Notes: generated by a model not told the origin, from the sequence alone. A stretch of 64,000 bases of DNA from Hermetia illucens (GCF_905115235.1 NC_051850.1:10077841-10141840), one strand, 5' to 3'; positions 24,836 through 36,155 are shown, counted from the stretch's first letter. Translations and numbers: made by a program.

Positions 24836-25436
24836 GACAGGGTACTGGAACAATAAAGTCTATCTAATTATTTGAGAGTATCGAAGGGAGTTACTTGATG
24901 GATTGAGTTTAGCTCTAAAGCTTTGGACAAGCACGTGGGGAGTAGAGCGGTAAACTTTTACGAAATGGTTAGCTATGAAGTTGCTTTTTCAAAAGGGGAC
25001 ATTATCTGTAGAAGGATGCTATGACGGCTTGCAGTTCTGCCGAATTCCGGGGTGTTTGTATTAGCTCCCTATAAGAAAGGTACCCCCCAAGCTCCGGTCA
25101 TACTACTCGTAACACCCCTGGATTGTCGGATTTAAGAAGGTCCCGTTGAGTTTTTCCAATACAAAAAAAAAAACCCAAAAGTACAATCAAACCCCAAAGA
25201 ATCTTATGAAATTTCTCAACAAAGAAAACACAAGCGGTTCGGGTGCCCTTAAAATAATTAATTTAATTGAATTGTCTAAACTCAGTTTCCAAGAATGAGT
25301 TGTTTTGTTTTTTTTTGGTTTGGCAGTAAGTGATATTTGCAGTAGCTAGCTATTATCTATCAGAATATACCGAGCCATATAAAGATGCCGAAGACAACCT
25401 TCCCGTAGTATACAATCTTTGATAAGAGTTTCTCAA
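24836..25436. other. Intergenic sequence upstream of gene 3
   Basis: AT-rich, with an A-run at about 25167. A second TATAAA lies at 25378, further from the gene than the preferred box. Confidence 0.4.
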
Positions 25437-25443
25437 TATAAAA
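25437..25443 (+). promoter_or_regulatory. TATA box of gene 3
   Basis: TATAAAA about 100 bases upstream of the predicted start codon, which would put transcription start near 25467 with a short 5' UTR. TATAAA at 25378 is an alternative. Confidence 0.45.
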
Positions 25444-25537
25444 ACCTTGAGCTTGGACCTGATTGTTGAGTAGAGAGAAAGCGCTGGTTCGCGATATTAG
25501 TACACCTAGTTAGTACCGTACAGCGTCATCGTAAGCC

Positions 25538-26832
25538 ATGAGAAGTATAAAACCTTTTAATCCCTTAAACCCTTTAGATTTTCAGCACGAACTCCAATTG
25601 CAGATACCCTTCTGTCCGTTTGCGCCCTCATACTCTTGGCAGGGTCTATTGAAGCCCAAGTGGTCAACGTTTGCTATGGCGCTCAGGACGGCCTTTTCAT
25701 CCCAGACTATACCAATTGTTCGAATTACTATGCCTGCGTAAATCAGATCGGCTACTTGCAAACTTGTCCATCTGGCTATTCCTTTGACAGCAAGGCTCAG
25801 GCTTGCAATTACGCCACTGTGGTAACCTGCTCAACTTGCCCAAGTCCCGCAAGTGGTTTACAATTTATAGCTGTTCCAAATGTTTGTGATAAATATGTTA
25901 TTTGCGCTGGTGGTTCGGCATTCATGCAAACATGCATGGATGGTCTGGAATATAACAACGAGACGACACAATGTGACTTTTCTAGAAATGTTAAGTGTAA
26001 CCCACCACCAGCATCATGTCCATCAAGTACCAGCGACGTGTTGACTTTTGTTCCAAATGGCGGAGAATGCACCAGGTTGGTATTCTTTACCTTTATCGTC
26101 AATCAGGAAGAGACAGGATCACTTCAATCGAAAGTCTCGGGACCACAAACCCCAACGATACTCTCACGAAAATATCTTTTCTTTTCAGATACACAATTTG
26201 CTACAAAGGAACTGGCTACATTCAGCAATGTTCTAGCGGACTCGTCTTCAGTCCAACCCAAAATGCCTGCGTTCTTGCGTCATCATACACATGCCCCGTA
26301 AGCTCTAGAAGTTCTCATTTGAAAAGACATGCCAATCATCCGAAAGGACGAAGCCTCAAAAAACCCCATCCTAGATGTCCATTCTATGAGTACTTCTACG
26401 AATACCATTACGATTGGGACTATTTCCAACCGTGGTAGCACCGCTTTCATCCCACATATCCATCCAGAATCATGTACACGCCAACTTACCACATGCCCAT
26501 TGTAGATCAATAAATCAACCCTTAGTTTTTAAAGCATGGATGCAACTTAATTACCCAACTCTCCTAACTTACAGACATCCACTTCTAGCACAGCTGCATC
26601 ACGAAATAACAGCCCTTTCATTAGACCTGCACTTGAAGAAATTGAGCTGAATCCTTCTGCAGGATGCCCAGCTGCCGGGACGAAATTCCTACCCCATGTT
26701 CGCAGCTGTTCCAAGTACATCTTCTGCGTAAACGGAAAGGCTGCTCTGCTAACGTGTGCCAGTGGACTGCATTTCGATAGGAACGCCGAGGCTTGCCGAC
26801 CAGTTAAAGATGCCAATTGTCAAGTGGCTTAA
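25538..26832 (+). CDS. Four-domain CBM14 peritrophin-like secreted protein (gene 3)
   Basis: Proposed exons 25538-25544, 25586-26075, 26189-26297 and 26575-26832 give 287 residues. The reading frame of the signal peptide is closed upstream by a stop at 25558, so an intron is needed. ATG at 25538 with a 41-base intron (donor GTATAA, acceptor TTTTCAG) restores it and yields a signal peptide at residues 1-26 (hydrophobic core 11-22). CBM14 domains lie at about 31-84, 86-140, 146-201 and 232-284. Intron 2 splits domain 3 at 'GGECTR' and 'YTICYKG'. Intron 3 (GTAAGC donor) links domain 3 to a Ser/Thr-rich spacer and domain 4 ('CSKYIFC'). If intron 3 is retained, the frame runs on to a stop at 26438 and gives a Tyr/His-rich tail instead of domain 4, a possible alternative form. 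Chitin-binding secreted role inferred. The 41-base intron is the weakest point. Confidence 0.78.
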
Positions 26833-26836
26833 TAAA
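26831..26836 (+). terminator. AATAAA overlapping the gene 3 stop codon
   Basis: The hexamer shares two bases with the TAA stop. A second AATAAA at 26913-26918 is the more usual distance and may be the one used. Confidence 0.5.
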
Positions 26837-26912
26837 TTTGATAAAGGAGACGAATACGATTTACCCAGACTGTGAAGTAGGAAGAGTTTTCTGCATAAAT
26901 TTAAAACTATCT

Positions 26913-26918
26913 AATAAA
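26913..26918 (+). terminator. Polyadenylation signal of gene 3
   Basis: AATAAA 80 bases past the stop codon. Confidence 0.5.
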
Positions 26919-27549
26919 TGTTGGCAATTGGAATCCTCTAATAGTTTAATAAAAACGTATTGACCAGAATGGTGCCAAGGCTTTTAAATTATGTACACAA
27001 ATTCGAACATGCTTTGGGGTGGGGTTAACACGGTCACCATTGACGTCCAAATAGGATATACCGCGTCAACCACACCCATAACCCGTCTCCGCCGCTTCGA
27101 TAAAATGTGTTCCAACTCCCTACAAAACTTTTCGAGAATGTTGCAGTCTTCTTGCACTCTTCTGGGCCTTGTGTTTCTGGGAGAACTGAACAATGAAATT
27201 GTCGTCCTTTCCTAATATGTAACACCTCCACTATCACTCAAATCGTCATCCTAAAAAGCATATAAGAACATCCCGAAAGCTTGATCAACAGAAAACACCT
27301 GCTGCTGATTTCTGTTCTGGATCCTCCAGTACCGGCCACCTTAACACCTTTCGAATCATATGTGAAATAGTGTAACTACTGCTTCACCTGCTCTTCATGG
27401 ATTTCTAGAAGCGTTTGGACCACGTCAATAGGGAGTACATCTGGAATACTCCACGCAGGAGAGCAAACAGGAGAGACTAACAGTTTTCCTCATCCCTCGA
27501 ATTGTATTTTTTACCGATACTTCTTCTTCTTGTTATTGGTGATGTCATT
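26919..27549. other. Unassigned sequence
   Basis: No recognised gene or element. Confidence 0.4.
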
Positions 27550-29400
27550 CATACTATCTTAGTTAAAAGTTGTGGACGAGTTCTGTGCTCCTTTGACCTC
27601 AACATCTCCGGAACTACATTCTTCGGTCTAGCGCTTGATTCAGATTCATTTGCTTCCTCAAGGACCTTGAGTAATTAAACATCGCTTGCTGTGGACCCTC
27701 CGCTATGTCCCCACATTCAGGGCAATTGTGCATCATCCAAACCAAAGCGCTGCAGATACTGCCTGTACCAACTACCAACGTGCCTTATGAACAACTGGGT
27801 AATGTGGTAGCTGTTCACTCCGTGCTTCCGCTTAATACATACCCTAATATTGCAAATGAATCTGCGCGTCCCACAACCTCTCATCCCCATGGTATAACAC
27901 GCTGATATCTTTCGTCAGAAGGTGAACTGGAATCAAGCCCGCCACTACCAATACTTCCTCACCTGTTGTAATTCCAAAAGCGGTATAAACCCTCACCTGC
28001 TTTTTTCTCGTCGTCCATGTGAAGCACAATAGATCGCCACACTCTGGCTAGAAGCAACCTCCGACAGGGTTCCGGCCGCCGTAAGATTTTTGCAAATGCC
28101 GCAGAGCTGACAATCGTAGTTTCTTCTAGGACCAGGAAGAACAAGTAACCCATTATACATGACATTGCACAGAACCCTGCGCGTTTTTGCCAGATTCACC
28201 ACCATAATTATTGCATTCACGGTATAGTGGACGAGCCGAAATCCATGTTGGTGCTTTGACAAGCCATTGCTTCTTTCGACGATAGATAACAGTCTGTTGT
28301 GGGTGAGCCTTTCTGACATCTTCCCTCTTGTATCTAACAGGCACATCGGGTACATTGCCAAATCTCCAGATAGCTTATTTTGGTTAGGAGACAACACCAA
28401 CTTTTTCCAGTAAACAACTGTATGTTAGCGAATAGGTAGGGTTTAATCTCCATTGCTAACTTTCAAGCCCTCTTAGGGATGCCGTCCAAACCCGTGGCCT
28501 TATTGTTGCCGATTTTACCACACGTTCCCCACAGCTTCTCCTCAGTTACTGGAGATGTCACGCACTCGTTGAGCTGGACCGTCGTTTGCCTTTCGCTGTT
28601 TTGGTGGTGAGAAAACAAAATGGCAACAATCTCTTTCAGAAGGCGCATGCAAGTCAACTGAAGTGATCTTCGCAGCCCGTTCGGGATCACTTCAAGGGCT
28701 TACATCAGCATGCTCACACGAATGGCCTATTTTCAACGCTCTGCAATTGTCGGTGTGTCCTCTTTCGATCGCTACTGGATGTTTCCCTAAGCCTCTGGTA
28801 AACCCCCATTGCCCGCCATCATGCTACCCGAAAAAATGCGATTTCGTTGTTTCATCAGTGCAGTTGGAGTTGTCCCCTTCGGGACATTGTAGCATTGGAT
28901 GCTTCCATCAGACGATTTAGGTGAATTTTTTCCTAGGCGTACGATCCAGTGATATGTCGGGGTTGAGCAACGCAAAAATTGTACCCCTAAAAAGCTTTCG
29001 CCGTACACGAGGACAATCAACCTTCAAGCAAAATTCGCCCTTGACTTTTATGCGGATTGGTTGATAATTACTGATACACTGACTTGCCAAACAACACTAA
29101 TGACTAAAGCGCCGCTTTAGAATAAAGGCCTCTCTCTGAAAGTACATATGGTCCTAACATTCGCGAGTATCACGTTTAGCTCCCTGTATGCTTCGAGCAG
29201 AACACGCCCTCTCACATTCTTTGTAAGGCTGCCCCATTCAAAAACCTCTGCTATGATTTTCGGTCAACGTCATCCCGCGTCCAGAATCAGAGCACTCAGT
29301 ATCTACTCATACTCGGCAAGTGTAGCGCTCGGTGGAGCTGCTATGCTATATCCGGGGGTCCCTATCATTTTTGCTGACCCATGATTTTCTGGAAGGCTTG
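27550..29400 (-). mobile_element. R1-clade LINE relic (endonuclease, RT, C-terminus)
   Basis: Minus strand in order: endonuclease about 29400-29100 ('APPSATLAEYE', 'NVRGRVLLEAYRELNVIL'); linker and RT entry about 28690-28460 ('KIGNNKATGLDGIPKRA'); RT about 28400-28000 ('YPMCLLDTRGKMSERLTHNR', 'SKHQHGFRLVHYTVNAI'); C-terminal Cys/His region about 27850-27560 ('RQYLQRFGLDDAQL', then 'CPECGDIAEGPQQAMF' in another frame). The catalytic RT box is not readable. It belongs with the copies at 3-5 kb and 46.2-47.7 kb by its endonuclease, which carries the same 'APPxATLAxY' block. Confidence 0.7.
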
Positions 29401-29449
29401 GAGGTTGGACTCGGAGTGGATGTGATGTTAAATAAGTCAACCCGCTAGA

Positions 29450-31600
29450 GTTGCACCTTTGGTGAGGGTCCCGTAAGGGCGCATTCCTCCAGAAATCTTC
29501 CGTCTAGTTCGCCAGAAAAACCCCGTCTCTTCGGAGGCGAAATTTCCAATGACACAAGTAGTAGACACAAGGTAACCTGTCCGCAATGTGCCTATGGTCC
29601 ACATCCTCCTTCTCTTTGCACAGTAAACAATTTAAATCCACAATCCTTACTAATATGGCCTTCCGCTCTACATCTCCTGCATTACTTCGACCTGTCATTC
29701 GAATTAGTAATATGCCTTTTTAATGTGATTAAAGCGGGGGCATCTAAAGTACCGCTTCAGTTCCACCTGCTTCCTCCTACCTCAACTTGTAAGCTGATAA
29801 TTACAGCTTGTATTCCACCGTAAGTTTTCCTTAACGTTTTCACCGCTAATTCTTCTAATTCGATAAAGACGAACTACTTTTTCATGGTGATCTCAACCAT
29901 GTATATCCTTGCAGGCTATAGTACTCTCGCGCTCACTAGTCCTTATGTCGGCCTCTGTTGTTCGCGATTATATCCTTGGATTTCTTGAACTCCAACTCAG
30001 GCCTAGAACCGTGTTATGCGGTTCAAATTACATTCCAAACTGTTGAGTTTGAAGTCTGCCTTCAATCTCCTAAGAAATGCTTATGCATGCTCCTTCACCT
30101 CGTTTGGAGTTTATGATAACGTCTGAGCTTATGTTCCAGGTGCTACCTTTTTTCAGGTTTCCATATCCTCCCTTTGGGCAATTTGGGTATTTAACAATTT
30201 CACAAGACTAAAGCTGCATACCCTCCATGCAAGGTTTTGACTCACAGTCCTCCTCGCTGGCGGGGAAGTGCGTCTAAACTAGCAGCTCCAAATTCTCACC
30301 GGAGATTCCTTCAAGAGCCTTCTGATTTCTTAGGAAAAGATGGGCTCCTAGTTCCCTTGTCAAAAGTCTTAGTGAGTCTCGCAAATTTGCTTGACAACCA
30401 CCCAGCTAGAACCGCTTCTTGGCATTCTTGATGGCCGTCTTTTAACTTAGTACCTGCTGCAATGTTGATGACCTCCCTGGTCCGCTTCCTGAGCCTGCTT
30501 ATTGCTGTTTTTAGCAGATCACTAGACAACGAAGACAATGGCTTTTTCGAGAGGCTCCACTTTTGACTCTACTTCGTCTAATATACCTATGTAATTACTT
30601 CAAGTACCAGAGAGTTTGTTCTTGCTGACTTTACCAAACTTCCCCCAGTCGACCCTTTTGGTTAGAGTTTGAGAGCTCTACAGCGAGATTTACACTGAAA
30701 GGTATCCAACTGTGATCTGAGAAAGAGCTCTGGCCAGATATTCTCCAGTTCTCAACTCTGTTTTCTGTTATTAAAATGATATCAAGAACCTTCCACAAGC
30801 ACCACAGTTCTCGGGGCTTGAAAAATGAAAGTTTGGTTTACTGCCCGTGTTACACAACGATAGGTTTGTGTTGATAATAAAGTCAAAGAGAAACTCTCCT
30901 CTTTGGCTTCCAAGCTACCTCCAAGTGTATGTCTCGCATTAGTGTCGCAGCCTATCAACAGGTTGACCTTCTTTACTGTGATAGTAGGCGTCAAATGTTG
31001 CAGTTTTTCTGGTGGAGTTGATCGGTGGTGAGCCATGTAAGCCTGTTTTCCGTTCCCGCCTGTTCCAGTTTGACCACCGTTAAGCCCCTAAAATTCCGGT
31101 CCGGATACAGGAAAGCGTGCGAACTCTTCCTCCTGAGGATACAAGCTTTAGGTATCCCGATCAGTATTTCTTGTGGAACAAATTGTAATATCTCTTGTGG
31201 AATAAATTGCAATATTCACTCTAGAGGCCTTAGATGTCGTCGATGTCTTCCGCTCAGAACAGAGTAGCGGTGGTGTACTTGGAATTGTAGGGAGATCATA
31301 ACTCCTCGGAGCGTTGATTTTGATCTCTTCGGGCAGCTCGTTGGCAACGACAAATAGATCTAGTTCATCGTTATGTTTCACTTTTATGTTCTTGACTCCG
31401 AACTACACTTCGTATTTACGCGGACTGCAGTAGGTTCGCTGTTCATTGAGATCCTTGATCACCACCTAAACAGAAGGATTGAACGAGCTTATCCCCCTAT
31501 TTATATGAATCTTCGGAAACCAGATAATAATAACCGGCCTCCTAGAAATCTCATCGTATGAAAGAAAACGTCCCTGGAGATTGGATCCTCACATATGTAC
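29450..31600 (-). mobile_element. Loa-clade LINE relic (endonuclease, linker, C-terminus)
   Basis: Minus strand: endonuclease N-terminal half about 31210-31030 ('IPKACILRRKSSHAFLYP'); active-site block near 30960 ('VNLLIGCDTNARHTLGGS'); endonuclease end to about 30700; linker 30540-30200 (aligned with 20740-21430); and a C-terminal Cys/His motif at 29698-29504 ('CLLCKEKEDVDHRHI'). The RT and RNase H are not recognisable between 30200 and 29700, so the copy seems internally deleted or very decayed there. Confidence 0.6.
31169..31216. repeat. 24-bp tandem duplication
   Basis: Two adjacent 24-base units (31169-31192 and 31193-31216), each starting TCTTGTGGAA and differing at three positions, inside the Loa endonuclease relic. 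On the minus strand they repeat the octad 'IPQEILQF' and 'VPQEILIG'. Confidence 0.8.
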
Positions 31601-32749
31601 TATCACAAGGAATCCGGGGAGAAACTGAGAGAAATCACACAAAGGATATATCCCACTGGTTCCCTTGCAGTCCAGAAGATACTCGATAAGCATGCGTTTT
31701 CTGTTGAATTCTACTAAAATCGTCTGGCATTTAGCGCGCTGTTTTTCATACCGCTCGTCGACAGGTCAGGCATCCCTATACACAATCTTGATCAGTTGGT
31801 TGTTGAACAGAACTCCCGCGGACCTTCTTCGCATCTTCCCTGGCTTCCAGTGACCATCATTCTTATAGACTCTTGTTCCATGAAGGACCGCGACATCGAC
31901 GATTTAAAGCTAGGAGTAGTATGGCTGAAACTCACGATGTCCAGTTCGACGACAGTGGTATCTAAACTAGAAACCACAATTCCGTCCGGTCTTACTTGAA
32001 ACTGAAAATTCCCAACATATTCGGAGGCTGCATATTAAAAACCAAACTGCCCATTGGCGGAGTCCTATTAGCACCTTTTCTAGTATAATAAGGACCATCC
32101 CGGGACCACCGCCAGATCCGCTTGCCCTTAAAACATGAGCAGTAGGCAAACAGATGCTCTCCAGCTAGGGAAACCTACTCCCAGCAGGGACCGACACACT
32201 CTTGCCGCGTCCGAAAACCAGTTTCTGCCGCCGCCGTGGGCGATGATAAACACCGTATAGTCGTTACAAAACACCCAGAATGCCCTAGGTGACGATGATT
32301 CCAAACGGACAAGTTGTGCGATATTCTTGCGGTTCGAGAAAAATACTGGAATGATTTCTTTCGGCCGCCAAGTTTTTGACGGGTCCTGAATTGAGTTTCC
32401 CATTGAAATAATTAAATTTTGAAGGGATAATAGGGGGTCCGCTTAATTTTCAATCCGGGCCAAGATTTTCTCTCTACGGTACTCGCTCTTTATTAAGTTC
32501 CTTGACGATAAAATGTGGTTATGTTATATTAACCCAACAATAAGTAAGCTATTTTCCATTTTTCAGATTTTTTTGTATTTAAATAGATATCTTTTCAGTC
32601 ACATAAAAATCGTCCTTAAATTGTTGAAATAGCATAACTTCCCTCTCCAACATCCATAATAGTAAGAGGGATACTCTCCCAATAGGTTCTGTGTGTTAGA
32701 ATGAGATACTACGATAGAGCTTTTAAGCTTTCATGCTATCTCGCCCGCT
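31601..32749. other. Unassigned sequence
   Basis: Lies where ORF1 of the adjoining minus-strand Loa relic would be expected. Minus-strand open frames at 31792-31977 and 32128-32403 give no match I can defend. Confidence 0.3.
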
Positions 32750-33170
32750 CCGTCTCTTTCGCACTGTGAGCTTTCGGGTGTGGGCCTTGAGTAAGGGGTG
32801 TACCTTTGGTGGGGGCTTGGGGTGTGTGTCTTTGGTAGGGGCTTTGCGCCTTGGGCCTTGGCCTTAGGTGGTGTTTTGTGTGGGGGTGTGTGCTTTTGGC
32901 GGGGATAAGTACTTTTGCTGTGTGTCTTGGATGATACCGAGTTATGTTTTGGTTGTTTCTGGGATATGAAGCTTCAATGGGAGTCTTGGGAGATGTCAAG
33001 CTGTTTTTGGTGCGTTTCTGAGGTAGCGATCTTTTTCAAGTGTTTTCGGGGAGTGTCTAGTTTAATTTGGTGTCTTTATAGGGGGTATCGATCTTCTTGG
33101 TGTGCTTTTTGGGGTTTATTAAGCTCGTTTGATGTATTTGTCTGGGTATCGGTTTTTGTGGTGAGTGATA
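32750..33170. repeat. G/T-rich imperfect minisatellite, about 60-bp period
   Basis: The plus strand is strongly G/T-rich. From about 32895 a diverged tandem repeat starts with TTTGG or TTTGA at 32895, 32948, 33006, 33066 and 33128, giving spacings of 53, 58, 60 and 62 bases. Each unit ends in a block like 'GTCTTGGGAGATGTCAAGCT'. The left part (32770-32890) is a shorter-period run of 'GGGTGTG' and 'TTTGGTGGGGGCTTG' motifs with many G triplets. The opposite strand reads as a Pro/His/Lys-rich frame of 87 codons, which I take to be a by-product of the repeat. Confidence 0.65.
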
Positions 33171-34052
33171 TCCCCAAACGCTCTGTATTAGTAATTGTGG
33201 TCAGTTTGCGCTATTGGGCTAACATTTAACTGTATTGTACATTACCTGAACAGCGAATGCAAAGCATTATTGACAACGACAATTGGTGAATCAGCTTTAT
33301 CGTACAATTCCTCTTTCCCATCTTTTGCTTTAATAAGTTGTACTTTTAGTCGAAGATATATGCTAGACAGATCGCGGTATGTATTGCCATGACCTAACGA
33401 CACAAATTCTAAAATGGTAGTGTTATCTATCCATTATTAGATAAGTGCCAAAATAGGAAAATTTGGTGGAAGTCGTGTTCCATATAAGAGAGTGACTCAC
33501 AACAAAAAACTAGCGAAGAAGATGGGGAATCATCGAGTGATGATATTTTTCCATGAGCATGGATCTTCCTCATTTATTGACCACAACCACATGATTGCTG
33601 ACCCCAATGTTCAACGCAATATATCCGAAATAATAGGACCTTCATATTAGTTGAACTCCTGGTGTCCTTGTAGTGAGCTCGATACTCGAGCAATCTGCAA
33701 GCAATTGTAGAGCGGTGAAAAGTTAGAATAACCGAACGCTTTATCTGGCAAAAAATTGACAGAACCCTTGACTGCTCTATACAGCTACCAGGCTTTCCCA
33801 ACTTTCATTAATATTTAAATTGATTTTGCTTAATCATTCATTTTACTTATTCCATTAAGTATTGAATGAAGAAGCGCTTGATTCATAAAATATTTTTTTA
33901 TATGAGATAAAACAGCTTAAATCATTATTATTTGATTCAGATCGAGATAATCATAATAAATATCGAAGTCACAGATATTTGTATCCAAAATGAGGGGAAG
34001 CTTTATTTAATCAGCTGGTATTCATTTACCTTTCCCGAATATTAATTTTTAC
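33171..34052. other. Intergenic sequence upstream of gene 4
   Basis: AT-rich, no recognised element. 'aatcagctggt' at about 34009-34019 has a counterpart ('atcagttgg') upstream of gene 5. Confidence 0.4.
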
Positions 34053-34060
34053 TATAAATA
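34053..34060 (+). promoter_or_regulatory. TATA box of gene 4
   Basis: TATAAATA in the context 'actataaataccag', 49 bases before the start codon. A CCAGTA initiator-like site follows about 31 bases downstream. Gene 5 has the same core, 'actataaatacca'. Confidence 0.7.
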
Positions 34061-34101
34061 CCAGCCATACTGTGTCCACAAGGCCAGTATTCTCCGGTGA
34101 A

Positions 34102-34500
34102 ATGGCAGCCAGATTCCATTCCAGTTGTTTAGTACTTTTGATTTTTATCTCAGTCCTTGCACTTTCCCAGGCTGGACGTCACCAGGCTGGACGCTACCAG
34201 GCTGGGCGTTCCCGATACTCAGTGTGTCCAAAATGGGAAACAAAAGGGACAGTTTTGCTACCTCACCGGGACTGTAGAAAGTTTTATATTTGCGACCGTG
34301 GACAGAGGGTGCAAATGGAGTGCAAACGTGGACTCCATTTCAATCCTCGATACCAGGTGATGGAGACAAAAAAAAGATATTTTGTTAATTGCTAAACTGT
34401 ATTGGAATTTTGTTAATTTTTTTAGGTATGTGACTATCCCAGTCAGGCAGGATGTGTTCAGAAATACAGAAAATACGCAAGGCGGCTAATTTGTAAATAA
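34102..34500 (+). CDS. Single-domain CBM14 protein, peritrophin-15-like (gene 4)
   Basis: Exons 34102-34356 and 34426-34500 join in phase 0 into 109 residues. The ATG at 34102 is preferred over one at 34072 because it lies just past the predicted transcription start and begins directly before the signal peptide (residues 1-24). Three in-frame QAGRx repeats (25-39 region) follow the expected cleavage site. One CBM14 domain spans about 42-95 with cysteine spacing C-x15-C-x5-C-x9-C-x12-C-x7-C and the aromatic block 'CRKFYIC'. The intron falls two residues before the fifth cysteine ('NPRYQ' then 'VCDYP'). The tail is Lys/Arg-rich. Length and single domain fit peritrophin-15-type proteins. Role inferred: small chitin-binding protein of the peritrophic matrix. 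Gene 5 is its closest relative here. Confidence 0.85.
34168..34212 (+). repeat. 15-bp tandem repeat, three units, in gene 4
   Basis: Units 34168-34182, 34183-34197 and 34198-34212, each CAGGCTGGRCG plus four variable bases. They encode QAGRH, QAGRY and QAGRS at the mature N-terminus. Confidence 0.9.
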
Positions 34501-34501
34501 A
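34496..34501 (+). terminator. AATAAA overlapping the gene 4 stop codon
   Basis: The TAA stop at 34498-34500 lies inside AATAAA. A second AATAAA is at 34562-34567. Confidence 0.5.
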
Positions 34502-34639
34502 TTCAAGAATTTCATTTCAAATATGGACTCATCTCCCGATAATATTTGATGTAATCTTTCAAATAAATTAATAATCCATTATCAATCGCTGCGAGCTAAT
34601 CCCTTACCGGAATATTTGAATATATCTCCTCAATTTACT

Positions 34640-35125
34640 CTACAAAAAAAAAACAATAAATTTTATGTAAATGCAGGATGGAGAAGGTCCTGTGGGCTTG
34701 ACGTGAATACCTGGCATGTAGGCATAATCCCAGGAACCTCTTTGGACACGAATTAATTTGGCAACCACAATCAGAGCCCCGCCGTGATTGGCACCAGGTT
34801 TGTACCAAGTGAAGACTCTGCATTTATACCAGTAGATGTGATACCCATCTAGTAGCTCTATCACAACTAAGACGCTTGAGCCCAAAAGGAGCTTTGCTCT
34901 CAATATGGGTCCAATCACAACCACGATGAAAATCCCACAAGGGGGCCTACCACGAATAACCGGACCGACAATACATCACCCAGGAATTTGCCTGCAGTAT
35001 ATGCTCTCAGAAGACCATTGCGGTTCTCATGATACCAGCTAACCTCTGATGAGGCTCCGTGGCAAAAGGGAAATGGCTCTGAGTCGCTTGCACCCTCAGG
35101 TCCTATCGTTCTCTTCAAGTACGTA
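34640..35125 (-). repeat. Unclassified interspersed repeat, copy 1
   Basis: Read on the minus strand this matches 56590-57100 on the plus strand in at least two long blocks. One contains 'ggtaggccccct' followed by 'gtgggattttcatcgtgg' against 'gtgggagtttcatggggg'. The other is 'ggcggggctctgattgtgg' against 'gcggggctctgattgtgg'. The minus-strand end carries a T-run next to 34650. No reverse transcriptase, transposase or terminal inverted repeat is visible, so the class is unknown. Confidence 0.7.
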
Positions 35126-35279
35126 GGGACGGCAAGAGGAGCAGCCCCTGAAAAGGCTGGAATGGAAAGTCTAGTTATGTTAGGAATAAGTAAGAGGAAA
35201 ATTTAAATGGGGTTAATAATGGCCTAGACAGTGCCTTCCTTGTGAGGTTCTTATTAAGCCTTTCCTCCAATATTTCGAA

Positions 35280-36155
35280 CTATTCGTAAAAAATGAATGG
35301 GTCGAAAATTTGAAAATGGAAGTTATAAGTTAATGAAGGGCTATCCAGATACCCTTCTACGAAATTCGGCACGCGATGTTTAAGCGAAAGCATCAAAGAC
35401 CTCGTTGGAGATGTACTTCGGACCTTCCTCATTTCTAAGCATGCCCGTACAGTGAGGAGGTGAAGGCTTGACTTGAAACATAGGCTCTCCATGTGTCCTC
35501 TGGAAACCTTAGGTCAGTTAATCCGAAAGTGGTCAAAGATCTCGTCAACTGGTTGTGGCACAAAACTTTGACCATTTGCGAGGTTGCTTTGTTAAATTAG
35601 ATGATGGATTTCAAGGACCTAAAGGCGCTGTTTACTCGGCTTAATGCCGTGTTGACATGCGGAATATTAAACAGAAATCGAAATACCTAGATAAACACCT
35701 TATGCAATGGTAGGGATGAAAGTTGAATTGATACTAAAGGGCAGGCTCTTGGTATTAGAAGTTTAAAGCCAAGGTTCCGCCTGGTAAAGTGCCAGTAAAG
35801 TGCGCCAAACTAGGACAATCCTAACCGCACAAAATATCTTTCATGGACGTTTAGACGATAAGGTCATCAACATATTGAAGGATCTTGATTGAGTTGTGCC
35901 GGAAAAATGGCTTAAAGTTATTCGCTATAAATAGAGCAAAAGGGGTTGAAAAAAGTACGGAACCTTTCGGGATTCCAGCACGATATAAGTCGTGAGGACA
36001 TCTAAGAAAGAGAGGATTAGCTTCCATAGGTGGGAATAGAAATCAAGGATCCAGCTTGTAGACGAGTCCATATTGCTATACGGACACGACAGACTTCTTG
36101 GTGGCTTGCGATTAATTCCATTTCTGGCCGTTCGTCCTCGTCTTATCTTTAGCAA
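35280..36155 (-). mobile_element. LINE RT fragment, clade undetermined
   Basis: Minus-strand translation between about 36080 and 35850 gives 'WILDFYSHLWKL', then a 'GIPKGSV' block, 'ALFIANNF', and a catalytic-type box 'ILQYVDDLIV' near 35880. The order and spacing are those of LINE reverse transcriptase blocks (GVPQGSV, then YxDD). Flanking frames are broken. Jockey-like is possible, but I cannot decide the clade. Confidence 0.55.

Noticed and set aside
32736-32999. 87-codon minus-strand Pro/His/Lys-rich frame
   Set aside because: By-product of the G/T-rich tandem repeat; no start context or partner exon.
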